Under the pieces are notes generated by a model. That model was given only the letters and a program-made list of their open reading frames with translations, was not told where the DNA came from and ran no database searches. From contig NZ_JACCJZ010000004.1 of assembly GCF_013425765.1 (NCBI RefSeq), positions 62,001-126,000 on the forward strand: a DNA stretch of 64,000 bases, given 5' to 3'. Made by a program: the position numbers and the translations under genes. Origin of the DNA: Luteimonas deserti. Its GTDB lineage: Bacteria; Pseudomonadota; Gammaproteobacteria; Xanthomonadales; Xanthomonadaceae. The stretch's first letter is position 1. Each line of letters opens with the position of its first letter. Shown piece after piece: positions 39,401 through 47,736 of this stretch.

Positions 39401-42400
39401 TCGTGGGCGGCGTCACCACCATCAACGGCATCACGGTGGCCGGCACCGTGGGCGGCAGCGTCAGCGGGACGGCGACCTCCGTCGCCACCACGCCGAGCGC
39501 GGTCTCGGGCATCGCGCTGCCTGCCGGTGGCGCATCGATCGGAAACGACTTCGGCGAAACGCTGGGCGTGGCGCTGTCGGGCCGCGTGTTCTTCGACGCC
39601 GACAACGATGGCGTGCAGGCGGGGCCGGCGGAAACCGGCATCGCCGACGTGAGCATCGTCCTGACCGGTACCGATGACACCGGCGCCAGTGTGTCGTTGA
39701 GCACCACCACCGGCGGCAACGGCGAGTTCGCGTTCGAAGGACTGCGCCCGGGCATCTATACGGTGACCGAGCCGAACCAGCCAGCCGGCACCAGCAACGG
39801 CCAGACCGTGGCCGGCAACGTCGGCGGCACGCCGGCGGGCACCGCGACGCCGATCACCGTCGTGCCGAGTGCGATCAGCGGCATCGACCTCAGCACGCCG
39901 GGCGCACGTTCGGTCGACAACCTGTTCGGCGAGATTCCGCTCAACAGTTCCATCGCCGGCCGCGTCTGGCTCGACACCAACAATGACGGCGTCGTCGCTC
40001 CCCAGGAGATCGGCATCGGCAACGTGGTCGTGCGCCTCACCGGCACCGACCTGGCCGGCAACGCGATTTCACGCGAGACCACCACGGATCCGGATGGCCG
40101 CTACGCCTTCACCGAGCTGGCGCCGGGCACCTACACCGTCACCGAGCCGGAGCAGCCGGACGGCACGCTGAGCGGCATCACCGTTCCCGGCACCGGCGGC
40201 GGCAACGTCACGTCGCCCACCACCACGCCATCGGTCATCAGTGGCATCACGCTGGGTGTGGGCCAGGACGTCACCGGCAACGATTTCGGCGAGGTGCCGG
40301 TCGGCTCGATCAGGGGCCGGGTCTACAACGACGGCAACAACAACGGCATCGTCGACGCCGGCGAAGGTGGCTATGCCGGGGTGCAGATCGTGCTCACCGG
40401 CACGGATGACCTCGGACAGGCGGTCAACGTCTCGACCCCCACCGATGCCGACGGCCGCTACCGCTTCGACGGCCTGCGTCCGGGCACCTATACGGTGACC
40501 GAGCCGACCCAGCCGCCGGAGACGCTCAACGGCATCACCACCGCGGGCACCATCGACGGCGCCCAGGTGGGCACCGCGACCCCGGTCGAGACCACGCCAT
40601 CGGCGATCAGCGGCATCGTCCTGCCGCCGGGCGGCCAGTCGGTCGAGAACAACTTCGGCGAGATCGGCGACTCCCCGGACCTCGTGGTCAGCAAGACCGC
40701 GACGCCTGCGATCTTCACCGTCGGCAACATCGGCAGCTACACCCTGCGCGTGCGCAACATCGGCCAGCAGCCGACGGCCGGCGAGTACGTGGTCGAAGAC
40801 CGCCTGCCGGCTGGCCTGACCCTGGTGGGCACGCCCGCCGGCGCCGGCTGGACCTGCAGCGGCGCAGCCGGTGAAGGCCGCTTCCGCTGCACCAGCAGCA
40901 CGGTGGTCCCGGTCGGAGCGACCGCGGGCGATACGATCGTCGCGCAGGTGCGTGTCGACGCGTCGGCTGTGGGCAACAGCCCCGTGAGCAATGCGGTGAT
41001 CGTGGAAGGCGGCGGCGAAAGCCCGTACCGGACGCCCACGCCGGAAGAGCGCGGACATTTCGAAGGCAGCATCGACACCTTGCCGGTCTGCGACCCGGCG
41101 ATCACCCAGAACGCCTGTCGTCTGCCGACCCCGGTGCAGCTCGCGGCGTCGGTTTCCGGCACCGTGTGGTTCGACCAGGGCAGCGACACCGGGCTGATCG
41201 ATGGCGGCGACCGTCGCCTGGCGGGCTGGATCGTCGAGATCGTCGATGCGGGCGGCCAGATCGTGGGCACAGCGACCACAGCGGCCGACGGCAGCTATGC
41301 GATCACCGGTCAGGTGCCCGGCGTTCCGCTGGACATCCGCTTCCGTGATCCGGCGAATGGCGTGGTCTGGGGCCTGCCGGTCAGCGGTGAGACCGCGGCC
41401 GGCCCTCCGGTGCCCTGCGATGCGGCCAATGCGCTCGCCAACGGAACGGCCAGCTCCTGTCGCAATAACGCAGATGGCAGCACGCGTCTGTCGGTCGTGC
41501 TGGCGCCGGGCCAGAACCTGCCGCAGCAGAGTCTGCCGCTGAACCCGGGCGGTGTGGTGTATGACGCCACGACGCGCACGCCGGTTGCCGGTGCCCGCGT
41601 CACGCTGACGCCGGTCGGCACCTGCGCGGGCTATGTGCCGGAGCAGCATCTGCTCAACGCCACGTTGGGCGGCTACACGGTGCAGGGCACGTCGGTCTCG
41701 ATGACGGTGGGCGCCGATGGCGCCTACCAGTTCCTGATGGGCCCGGACGCACCTGCATCCTGCCGCTTCCAGCTCGCGGTGACGCCGCCGGGTGGTTACG
41801 CATTCCAGTCCGGGATGATTCCGGCCGAGCCCGCGCCGCTGTCGCCTCCGTCGACGCCGGGCACCGCGTTCCAGGTGCAGACCAATGCCACCGCGCCCAC
41901 CGGGCCGGTGGGCAGCGCGACGACGTACTACCTCGAGCTGACCCTGGGCTCGGCCGTGGCCGTGCCGGTGCACAACCACATTCCGCTCGACCCGCAGGTC
42001 GCCCCGGGCCTGGTCATCACCAAGACCGGCGACCGCAAGACCGTGGACGTGGGCGACAGCCTGCTCTACACCATCACCATCCGGCAGACCGCCGGCGCGG
42101 CGATGGGCGTGGTCAACGTGATCGACCGCCTGCCACACGGCTTCACCTTCATCACCGGCACCGCGCGCGTCGACAACGCCGGCATCGCCGCACCGCTCGG
42201 CGCGCCGGGCCCGACCCTGGTGTTCGACGTCGGTCCGCTCGCGGTCGGCCAGCAGAAGGTGCTGACCTACCGGGTGCGTGTGGGCGTGGGCAGCCAGCAG
42301 GGCGATGGCGTCAACCGTGCACGCGCCTACGGCTGCTCGATCGATGGCAGTTGCGTGGATCCGATGACGCTGACGCCGTATCCGAGCGGCGGTGTCGTGG

Positions 42401-42975
42401 CATCCAACCCGGCCGAGTACCGCGTGGTCGTCGGCGGCGGTGTGTTCACCAACGAAGGCTGCGTGGTGGGCAAGATCTTCATGGACTGCAACGTCAATCA
42501 CCTGCAGGACCGCGAAGAGCTCGGCATTCCCGGCGTCCGCCTGTATTTCCAGGACGGCACCTGGATGGTCAGCGACTCGGAGGGCAAATACAGCTACTGC
42601 GGCCTGCCCCCTCGCAGCCACACGCTGAAGGTCGACCCGTCGACCCTGCCCATCGGGGCCCGCCTGACCACCAGCAGCAACCGCAACCTCGGCGACGCGG
42701 ACAGTCTGTTCATTGATCTTCGGAACGGCGAGCTGCACCGCGCCGACTTCATCGAGGGCAGCTGTTCCAACGCCGTCATCGAGCAGGTCAAGGCCCGCCG
42801 CACCCAGGGCGAGATCCGGGCGCCGGACACCGAAACCCGCCAGGCCCCGCTCCGGTTCGAGAGCAAACCGGCACGCGCGCCGCAGCAGGGCACCGACTCG
42901 GCCGACCAGTTGCCGCTCGTCGAACCGAGGCCCACCGGCGGCGATGCCGCCGCACAGCGGGAGGTGCAGCCGTGA
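33418..42975 (+). CDS. Giant secreted DUF11 / SdrD_B repeat protein (surface stalk or adhesin)
   Basis: This is about 3,185 residues. A long basic n-region leads to a signal peptide ending AAWA at residue 52. Eight DUF11-like beta-sandwich repeats follow (about 53-1303; key phrases SPVTGGGEVTYTLQVFNDGP, DTLPAG). Next are nine SdrD_B/Cna-B-like repeats (about 1305-2420) with calcium-type loops such as DANNNGARDPGESG. Another DUF11 follows (2420-2578), then a Cna-like unique region (2579-2860), a last DUF11 and a C-terminal module with CVVGKIFMDCN (from 3019). The tail is Pro/Arg-rich. There is no sortase motif, RTX repeat or autotransporter barrel. It overlaps a beta-barrel gene (GTGA), so surface anchoring by that partner is inferred. 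Confidence 0.9.
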   Translation: MGQQEGTRLRVVKACVGFFTGTRRAEHAAPRRAGLWRTVCLAACFASPAAWAADLQISNLSDTGFDPTPVGGTVVYNVIVENGDVDTVANAVAVFDLPVGATPGVLPAFCASLGGSPVRIRCAIPTLTQASPSVAFDLEMRTVGMTAGTVQIDGAIGFAGAEPDPAQAVRTLAPGHPFFLGDTDPANNRLSESTTLLNSGDLRLTKTASPSPVTGGGEVTYTLQVFNDGPNASSGFSVVDTLPAGVSLVPNSFVGAGWTFNAATVTATYAGTLANGGSSAFSFRARVNVGSGNITNSATVNAGATPDPSLENNTATVVTPVTPGADLAISKSATPAPAIAGETVTFNVQIRNLGPSAATNPRWSDTLPAGFTVAGGTQPNGWTCAASGGISGWGCAFAGDLPVGASVDFAIEAMVPSNGLNSSGDVTNTATVTSDTPDAVPSNNAGSVTFSVLPDGADLGLAKRKTPALVAIWPGSGDDSDSLMTSTIQVRNYGPRAATGNVQVVDTLAPGEEFRSGGAPGVWNCGVTPPVWNAGGPRQVVTCNLDPSQYPLARDSDAPVLTIVTRARTADTALTNNACTGGSGGSLEPVTGSINEDRNPANDCAGDGTRTTNERVDLQIEKWTNTPDPADNTIGVGVASVTYTLRVTNLAITDAVPATGIVVNDTLPGFVPASNNLPGTGISVVTPTGWECPVSGASVVCRTLAGTSLAPGASVDIVISAARPLFDSIGQSSGPCGAGIAPSGAFCNTAGVGVDPAVAGSVGEINPANNRAGDWVRIEREANLRTTAKNITTGAVGRAGVNSQYVMSYLNEGTATVPAVVFQDTFTIPANDAGFVLVSATRTPGAVTCGATPAPGLTTTITAGGTSYANPTGAPLALVIACPALSMAHRQSEDLRVTIRPNVNTGNDPAGRRFDNTASFVIPGGASGSDANGAFNYNTNTSATDDEQIASLTFEQGVADLIINKTDLGFAGGVDPLGYDALNPANNLITYRISVRNTGPSVATAVRILDTYRAPAGREVRFMGIAPGLVSGPTGPFSTAGCTTTSANPFTGAGTAATDPGLSIECDVPGAGFGASDSLGVLNVSATSYVYVQYRYESPPSANGDTVRNVAEVQLAEFDPNLANNRVEEPTSIRVRADVGVTKHVFTTLPDSDPDLALPASPATTVALRQPFYWVIEGVNAGPGASLSRDRSGTSPLNGTGTVISDTLPPGLEVLGAATWQKKGPPQGGDEIPNGTGVCTALGQVLTCQLGDMTGGGRARVVIPVRWTSYPGTGAQVNTARIATEQVDPNPTNDTATRDILVTRSSLAGVVFEDRDRVGANGGTRQSPAAEPGIGGVTVTLTGTDAFGNTVNRSVLTAADGSYSFNNLSPAGADGYTLTQTQPAGFINSPAPLPATGAQAPSLGGTYTAGTPDSVIASIPVGASDTGVRYNFPEVRRPSLSGFVYIDANFNNTRDAGDGAIAVATVEVLEAATGTVVSTTTTDAAGAYGFTNLDPLVVYTLRQVLPAGNYRNRPTAVNPGQIGGAPCATGCTPATGVGGDAATTDRISTIDLGTGQNGTAFNFGEDAIAAISGSVYLDRNRNGDFDAGDAGSENSRPNGGLQDVTITLTGAGADGIFGTADDPAPVVVQTDADGAYRFEDLVVGQTYRVTETQPTGYAQGLENPGDVIDVVNLPTAGVSGQDFGEVLGSLAGQVFEDFSSSQATTNNGLFDPGENPIANVTLTLTGTDVLGNAVNRTVQTDAAGAYTFRDLLPPTGSYTITQTQPTGYIDGRHTPGNAATPGSATTPNVIDGIVISAGQDATGYLFGELANAVISGTVYLDRDDDGTQGSDEPGIPGVTVVIEGAGPDGVFGTADDLPPVTLTTDASGAFSYGGGITGQNYRITETQPGGLADGRENTANVITVTNLPAAGSSGNNFGELAASLAGNVWLDANNNGARDPGESGIAGVSVSLPAGTVDALGNPVAAAITDANGDYRFDDLPGGSYTVTQQLAQPVVGGVTTINGITVAGTVGGSVSGTATSVATTPSAVSGIALPAGGASIGNDFGETLGVALSGRVFFDADNDGVQAGPAETGIADVSIVLTGTDDTGASVSLSTTTGGNGEFAFEGLRPGIYTVTEPNQPAGTSNGQTVAGNVGGTPAGTATPITVVPSAISGIDLSTPGARSVDNLFGEIPLNSSIAGRVWLDTNNDGVVAPQEIGIGNVVVRLTGTDLAGNAISRETTTDPDGRYAFTELAPGTYTVTEPEQPDGTLSGITVPGTGGGNVTSPTTTPSVISGITLGVGQDVTGNDFGEVPVGSIRGRVYNDGNNNGIVDAGEGGYAGVQIVLTGTDDLGQAVNVSTPTDADGRYRFDGLRPGTYTVTEPTQPPETLNGITTAGTIDGAQVGTATPVETTPSAISGIVLPPGGQSVENNFGEIGDSPDLVVSKTATPAIFTVGNIGSYTLRVRNIGQQPTAGEYVVEDRLPAGLTLVGTPAGAGWTCSGAAGEGRFRCTSSTVVPVGATAGDTIVAQVRVDASAVGNSPVSNAVIVEGGGESPYRTPTPEERGHFEGSIDTLPVCDPAITQNACRLPTPVQLAASVSGTVWFDQGSDTGLIDGGDRRLAGWIVEIVDAGGQIVGTATTAADGSYAITGQVPGVPLDIRFRDPANGVVWGLPVSGETAAGPPVPCDAANALANGTASSCRNNADGSTRLSVVLAPGQNLPQQSLPLNPGGVVYDATTRTPVAGARVTLTPVGTCAGYVPEQHLLNATLGGYTVQGTSVSMTVGADGAYQFLMGPDAPASCRFQLAVTPPGGYAFQSGMIPAEPAPLSPPSTPGTAFQVQTNATAPTGPVGSATTYYLELTLGSAVAVPVHNHIPLDPQVAPGLVITKTGDRKTVDVGDSLLYTITIRQTAGAAMGVVNVIDRLPHGFTFITGTARVDNAGIAAPLGAPGPTLVFDVGPLAVGQQKVLTYRVRVGVGSQQGDGVNRARAYGCSIDGSCVDPMTLTPYPSGGVVASNPAEYRVVVGGGVFTNEGCVVGKIFMDCNVNHLQDREELGIPGVRLYFQDGTWMVSDSEGKYSYCGLPPRSHTLKVDPSTLPIGARLTTSSNRNLGDADSLFIDLRNGELHRADFIEGSCSNAVIEQVKARRTQGEIRAPDTETRQAPLRFESKPARAPQQGTDSADQLPLVEPRPTGGDAAAQREVQP
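33574..37325 (+). repeat. Eight DUF11-like repeat modules
   Basis: Modules begin near 33574, 34010, 34387, 34786, 35263, 35758, 36290 and 36825. Each opens with a D-L-x-I-x-K-like strand and contains a VxNxGP and a DTLPxG phrase. Spacing is irregular (about 380-535 bp) and DNA identity is low, so these are old duplications. Confidence 0.75.
37329..40672 (+). repeat. Nine SdrD_B / Cna-B-like repeats with calcium-loop motifs
   Basis: Modules begin near 37329, 37735, 38130, 38488, 38855, 39181, 39568, 39943 and 40303. Each has the pattern G-x-V-(F/Y/W)-x-D-x-(N/D)-x-(N/D)-G followed by GI-x-(G/D)V and ends near an NDFGE-like phrase. The acidic loops resemble the calcium sites of staphylococcal Sdr B-repeats. 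The last three, spaced 375 and 360 bp, are the most alike in DNA. Confidence 0.8.
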
Positions 42976-45900
42976 GCCGCGCCACCTCCCGCCCCCTGAC
43001 CGCCATGGACGTCCGTCGGATGCGTGTGACCCGCCAGTTCCTGCATCCCCTCGTGCTGGCCATGGCGATGACCCCGATGCTGGCGACCGCGCAGACCGTC
43101 TCGGGCGACCAGCGCTTCACGCCTGCGCTGGGCCAGGCCGCGCCCCTGTATCCGCAGTCGCCGGAACAGCGGGACCGCGCACCTCAACCGCTGTATGCCC
43201 AGCCGGGCAACGTCGGCTACAGCGTCAACGCGGCGGTCGACCGGGTGGTGGTCGAAGTCGACCGCGACGGGGTGCCGGCCGACGGGCAGTCGCCGGTCAA
43301 GGTGGTCGTGCAGCTGTTCGGTGCCGACGGCCGGCCGATGGCCGGCGAGGCGTTCGCCACCGTCGAGCACAGCGGTGGACGCATCAAGCTGCCCGACGGT
43401 CGCACCGACGAGTTCGGCCCGGGCCGCCTGGACGCCGACGAGGTCACGCCTGGCATCCAGTTGCCCGTGCGCGACGGCCGGGCAGAGTTCGAGCTGCTCG
43501 CGCCGTTCGATCCGCAGGATGTGCTGCTGCGCGTGACCTCCGGCGCGCACAGCGCCGAAGGCGTGGTCGGTTTCGTGCCGGAAATGCGCGATCTCATCGC
43601 GACCGGCCTGATCGAAGGCGTGATCAACTTCCGCCGCAACGGCGACGGCCTGATCGACGGGACGCGCCGCGGCGACGGCTTCGACCGCGAGATCCGCCGC
43701 TGGGAGCGCCAGTTCAACAACGGCAAGGCCAACGGCGCGGCGCGCGCCGCGTTCTTCGCCAAGGGCTCCATCAAGGGCGAGTACCTGCTGACCGCCGCTT
43801 ACGACTCGGACAAAGACGTGCGTGCGCGGCTGCTGCGCGACATCCGTCCGGACGAGTTCTATCCGGTCTACGGGGACGCATCGCTGCGCGGCTTCGACGC
43901 GCGTTCGGCCGAGCGCCTGTACGTGCGCGTGGACAAGGACCGCAGCTATTTGCTGTACGGCGATTTCCAGACCGGCGACAACATCGTCACCCACAGCGGG
44001 GTCGACTTCGGCATGCAGGCCGGCCAGCGCGTGCTCGGCACCTACAACCGCACCGCGACCGGCCTGGGCTGGCACTTCGAGAATGCCCGCGTGCGCGGCA
44101 ACGTCTTCGCCATCCAGGATTCCCTGCGCCAGGTGATCGAGGAACTGCCCACATCCGGCAGCGGGCCGTACGGCCTGCGCAACAACGCCGTGCTCGAAGG
44201 CAGCGAGCGTGTGGAAGTGGTGGTGCGCGATCGCAACCAGCCGTCGCGCATCGTCTCGGTACGTCCGCTGGGGCGTCTGGTGGACTACAGCTTCGAGCCG
44301 TTCTCGGGCCGCATCCTGCTCAACAGTTTCCTGCCGTCTTTCGACAGCGATCTCAATCCGGTCTCGCTGCGCATCACCTACGAGCTCGACCAGGGCACGG
44401 AGTCGTTCCTGGTGGCGGGCGCGGATGCGCAGCTGCGCCTCGGCGCGCGCAGCGAAGTGGGCGGCGCCTACGTCGACGACCGCAACCCCTTCGCCGGATT
44501 CGAAATGGGCAGCGCCAACATCGGCCACCGTTTCGGCGCCAATACCTGGGTGGTGGCGGAAGCGGCCCGCACCCGCAGTGAGGTCAACACCAACAGCGTC
44601 AACCAGTACGGCACACCGGCCCTGCAGGGTCTCAGCGGACTGGTGGAAGGCGATGCCTGGCGGATGGAGTTCGGCCATGTCGGACCGGTGTTCGATCTGC
44701 GGCTGTTCGCCGGCCAGTCCGACCCGGCGTTCAACAATCCGGCGTCGCCGTTGTACGGCGGCCGCGGCGAATACACCGCCGCGTCGCGCTGGCGTCTGCA
44801 CGACCGGCTCGAACTCTACGCCGAGGCCCTGCGCAGCGAAGACCGCAATCCCGATGGCGGCGAGCGCGACGCGGCGTCGGCAGGCACGCGGGTGGCGGTG
44901 ACCGATCGCCTGACCCTCGATTTCGGCTATCGCGCGATCCGCGAGACCGTCGGCGCCTACTACACCTGGGCCAGCAGCACCGGCTACGGCGACATCGGCG
45001 GCCTTTCGGGCGGCTACGCGACCGGGGCGGGCGGCGGCGCGCTGGGATACGGCCAGCAACCGCTGGATCCGCTGACCGGACTGCCGATCATCGCCAGCGG
45101 CAATCCGAACGACGTCGGCAGCGGCCTGCCGGTCGGAACCGAACTGTCGTCGGACATGCTGCGCATCGGCGCCGGCTACCGCGCAAGCGAGCGCTTCACC
45201 GTGGGCGGCGAGGTCGAACAGGACATCCACGGGGAGGACCGCAATCGTGTCGCGCTCGGCATGGACTACCAGTTGCGCGAACGCAGCCGGGTCTATGGCC
45301 GTTACGAAAAGCAGACCGGCATCAGCGGCGTGAACGGGCTGACCCAGGACGGGCGATCGGCCGATACGGTGGCACTGGGCGTGGACACGAGCTTCGTCCG
45401 CGACACCCAGCTGTTCTCCGAGTACCGCATGCGCGACGCGATCGCCGGCCGCGACATCCAGGCGGCCTCGGGCATGCGCAACCGCTGGGATGTGACCGAA
45501 GGCCTGCGGATCGACACCACGCTCGAGCACACCAATGTGATCGCCGGCACCGTCGGTGATTCCACCGGTGTCGGCGTGGCACTCGACTACAGCGCCAATC
45601 CGCTGTGGCGCGGCAACATCCGCATCGAGCATCGGGTGTCCGACGATGTCGCCGGCACGCCGACGAACGAGGCCTACGACACCACGCTGTTGATGTTCCT
45701 GGCAGCGCGCAAGCTCTCCCGGGACTGGACGGCGCTGTCGCGCAACTATCTGCTGCGCACCGATTACGAAGCGCGCGGCGATGTGCTGCAGAACCGCTTC
45801 CAGGTCGGCGCCGCCTATCGCGACACCGATACCAACCGGGTCAACGCCCTCGCACGCTACGAGTTCAAGCTGGAGAAGGACGAAAGCGGCATGGACGGCT

Positions 45901-46376
45901 CGGGCTTCGGATCCGATACCGGCCAGGACATCCGCAGCAGCGCCCACATCGTCTCGGCGCACGCGGACTGGCATCCGTCCCGCCCCTGGTGGCTGACCGG
46001 TCGCGTCGCAGCGAAGTGGCAGCGTGACAGCTTCTTCTACGCCGATACCGGCCGCGCCGATGACGACTTCAACGCGGTGCTGCTGTCGGGACGCGTCGTG
46101 TACGACATCACCGAGCGCTGGGACATCGGCGTCCTGGGTTCCACCTTCCGCGGCCGCGCTGGTGCCAACCAGTACGCGCTCGGACTGGAAGTCGGACGTC
46201 TGCTCCGGCAGAACCTGTGGCTGTCGGCGGGCTACAACGCGACCGGCTTCCGCGGCGACGACGATCTCTCAGGTTACGAGTACACCCAGCAGGGCGCGTT
46301 CGTGCGCCTGCGCTTCAAGTTCGACGAAGACCTCTTCCGCAGGGAAGACGCCCGCTACCGCGACCCGGTGCGCTGA
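42972..46376 (+). CDS. Large outer membrane beta-barrel protein with N-terminal Ig-like domain
   Basis: This 1,134-residue protein starts at a GTG overlapping the giant gene's stop; an ATG at 43005 is an alternative. A signal peptide (LAMAMTPMLATA) precedes an invasin/Ig-like segment (about 80-205; ADGQSPVKVVVQLFGADGRP). The remainder shows alternating aromatic/polar strands and periplasmic-turn motifs typical of a large beta-barrel. The last strand ends in FVRLRFKFDEDLF, followed by an 11-residue tail. There is no TonB box or plug domain that I can recognise. Gene order suggests it exports or anchors the giant repeat protein; both roles are inference. Confidence 0.82.
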   Translation: MSRATSRPLTAMDVRRMRVTRQFLHPLVLAMAMTPMLATAQTVSGDQRFTPALGQAAPLYPQSPEQRDRAPQPLYAQPGNVGYSVNAAVDRVVVEVDRDGVPADGQSPVKVVVQLFGADGRPMAGEAFATVEHSGGRIKLPDGRTDEFGPGRLDADEVTPGIQLPVRDGRAEFELLAPFDPQDVLLRVTSGAHSAEGVVGFVPEMRDLIATGLIEGVINFRRNGDGLIDGTRRGDGFDREIRRWERQFNNGKANGAARAAFFAKGSIKGEYLLTAAYDSDKDVRARLLRDIRPDEFYPVYGDASLRGFDARSAERLYVRVDKDRSYLLYGDFQTGDNIVTHSGVDFGMQAGQRVLGTYNRTATGLGWHFENARVRGNVFAIQDSLRQVIEELPTSGSGPYGLRNNAVLEGSERVEVVVRDRNQPSRIVSVRPLGRLVDYSFEPFSGRILLNSFLPSFDSDLNPVSLRITYELDQGTESFLVAGADAQLRLGARSEVGGAYVDDRNPFAGFEMGSANIGHRFGANTWVVAEAARTRSEVNTNSVNQYGTPALQGLSGLVEGDAWRMEFGHVGPVFDLRLFAGQSDPAFNNPASPLYGGRGEYTAASRWRLHDRLELYAEALRSEDRNPDGGERDAASAGTRVAVTDRLTLDFGYRAIRETVGAYYTWASSTGYGDIGGLSGGYATGAGGGALGYGQQPLDPLTGLPIIASGNPNDVGSGLPVGTELSSDMLRIGAGYRASERFTVGGEVEQDIHGEDRNRVALGMDYQLRERSRVYGRYEKQTGISGVNGLTQDGRSADTVALGVDTSFVRDTQLFSEYRMRDAIAGRDIQAASGMRNRWDVTEGLRIDTTLEHTNVIAGTVGDSTGVGVALDYSANPLWRGNIRIEHRVSDDVAGTPTNEAYDTTLLMFLAARKLSRDWTALSRNYLLRTDYEARGDVLQNRFQVGAAYRDTDTNRVNALARYEFKLEKDESGMDGSGFGSDTGQDIRSSAHIVSAHADWHPSRPWWLTGRVAAKWQRDSFFYADTGRADDDFNAVLLSGRVVYDITERWDIGVLGSTFRGRAGANQYALGLEVGRLLRQNLWLSAGYNATGFRGDDDLSGYEYTQQGAFVRLRFKFDEDLFRREDARYRDPVR

Positions 46377-46385
46377 GGACCCGAC

Positions 46386-47393
46386 ATGACCACGATCAAG
46401 ACTTCCCTTCTGTGCGGCGCCCTGCTGGGCGCCCTCGCGTTCGGCCTGCATGCCCAGCAGACGCAACTGGCGCCCGCCCAGGCGCGCATCACCGACGAGG
46501 CGATCCACGCCGACCTCGGCAGTTACGAGCGCACCCAGCTGCGCATCAAGGCGCTCAACGATGCGGGCCGACCCGTCCGCGACTATCACCTGTCCAAGGC
46601 GCAGTGCTGGCTCGACGTCTCCTTCCACGAATACACGCGCAACGACCGCAGTGCGTTTCCGCAGGAAGCGTTGGGCGAATCGGAGACGCTGATCAATGGC
46701 ATGGAGCAGGGCGTGTCACCGCTGCCGACCGATACGCCGCTGATCAACGGCGCCGCACGTGTGCGCGAGGACCTGTGGCAGCGCCTCGGCGCCATCCATG
46801 GCACACCGGGATTCGTCTGCGCCCAGCAGGCAGTCGCCTGCGGCGAGGTCGAGCTGGTCCACGCCGGCAACGAGTTCAACCAGCAGCAGTGGCGTCATTC
46901 GAAGCCGTACATCCAGATCGCCGAGGATCTGGTGAGCGACGCCGAGGCGCTGTCGCGGCAATGCGGCACGGGCCCGGGCGGCGGGGCGGATGTCCGGCCG
47001 GCCGAGACGGTGCTGACTGCCAACATCCTGTTCGAGTTCGACCGCACCGGAGCGGGTGATGTCCGTGCGTACTCGCTTCAGAGCCTCGACCGTGAACTCG
47101 GCCGGCTGCGCGAGGAGAACCTGCGCCTGGTCGCCGTGGAACTGGTCGGCCATGCCGATCGCCTCGACGGACGCGGCGCCCCCTACAACCAGCGCCTGTC
47201 CGAACTTCGCGCGCAAACGGTCCGTGGCCTGCTGCTCGCGCGTGGCGTCGATGCGGCGATCGTCACGTCCGCGTACCGCGGCGACACCGACCAGGTGCAG
47301 GCGTGCGACGGCGTCACCCCGCGGGCGGCGTTGCGTGAATGCCTGATCCCGAATCGTCGGGTCGAGGTCAGGCTGGTCGCGCGGCCCGGGTAA
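46386..47393 (+). CDS. OmpA-family peptidoglycan-binding protein
   Basis: This 335-residue protein has a signal peptide (LLGALAFGLHAQ). An N-terminal helical domain (about 30-195) holds SKAQCWLDVSFHEYTRNDRS, a pattern seen in OmpA-like envelope proteins. An OmpA C-terminal domain (about 205-330) has VELVGHADRLDGRGAPYNQRLSELRAQTV, with the Asp and Arg that bind diaminopimelate in peptidoglycan. It begins 9 bp after the barrel gene, with GAGGA as its ribosome site. It should fasten the barrel or giant protein to the cell wall. It is the last gene of the three-gene operon. Confidence 0.9.
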   Translation: MTTIKTSLLCGALLGALAFGLHAQQTQLAPAQARITDEAIHADLGSYERTQLRIKALNDAGRPVRDYHLSKAQCWLDVSFHEYTRNDRSAFPQEALGESETLINGMEQGVSPLPTDTPLINGAARVREDLWQRLGAIHGTPGFVCAQQAVACGEVELVHAGNEFNQQQWRHSKPYIQIAEDLVSDAEALSRQCGTGPGGGADVRPAETVLTANILFEFDRTGAGDVRAYSLQSLDRELGRLREENLRLVAVELVGHADRLDGRGAPYNQRLSELRAQTVRGLLLARGVDAAIVTSAYRGDTDQVQACDGVTPRAALRECLIPNRRVEVRLVARPG

Positions 47394-47736
47394 GCCGCGA
47401 TTCGACCGACGGCCACTGCGGCCCGCGCCTGCGCTGCTCGGTCGTCACGCGTCGCCCCGGCGTTCCATGACCCGGGGCCGCCGCAGCCGGACTTTCGATG
47501 GGCGCCGGTCCCGGAGCGCGATGGCCGCGGCACACGGATGCCCGCACCGCGCAAGTCCGTGTGCTCTGGGCGCTCCCAGAAGTTCCTGTACTTCGTGGTT
47601 CACTATTCAGCTCGGGTTGTTCAGGCTTCGCGAGAATGCAGTCCTCGGCCCGGGCGGCCGTGCTTCCCCTCCCCCTGAAGTGCATCTCTCCCTCCTGCCC
47701 GGGCCGACTCTTTTTCCTGCCTCGAGACGCCGCACG
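47394..47736 (+). promoter_or_regulatory. Leader region of the Ax21-family gene
   Basis: This 343-bp gap has no supported gene. It separates the surface operon from the outer membrane protein gene, and no intrinsic terminator was seen for the operon. A lower-GC stretch around 47580-47640 is the likely promoter area. Confidence 0.4.

Noticed and set aside
40069..45974. Two further long minus-strand frames opposite the barrel and giant genes
   Set aside because: Their translations are His/Arg/Val-rich and featureless, and the plus-strand frames are clearly real.
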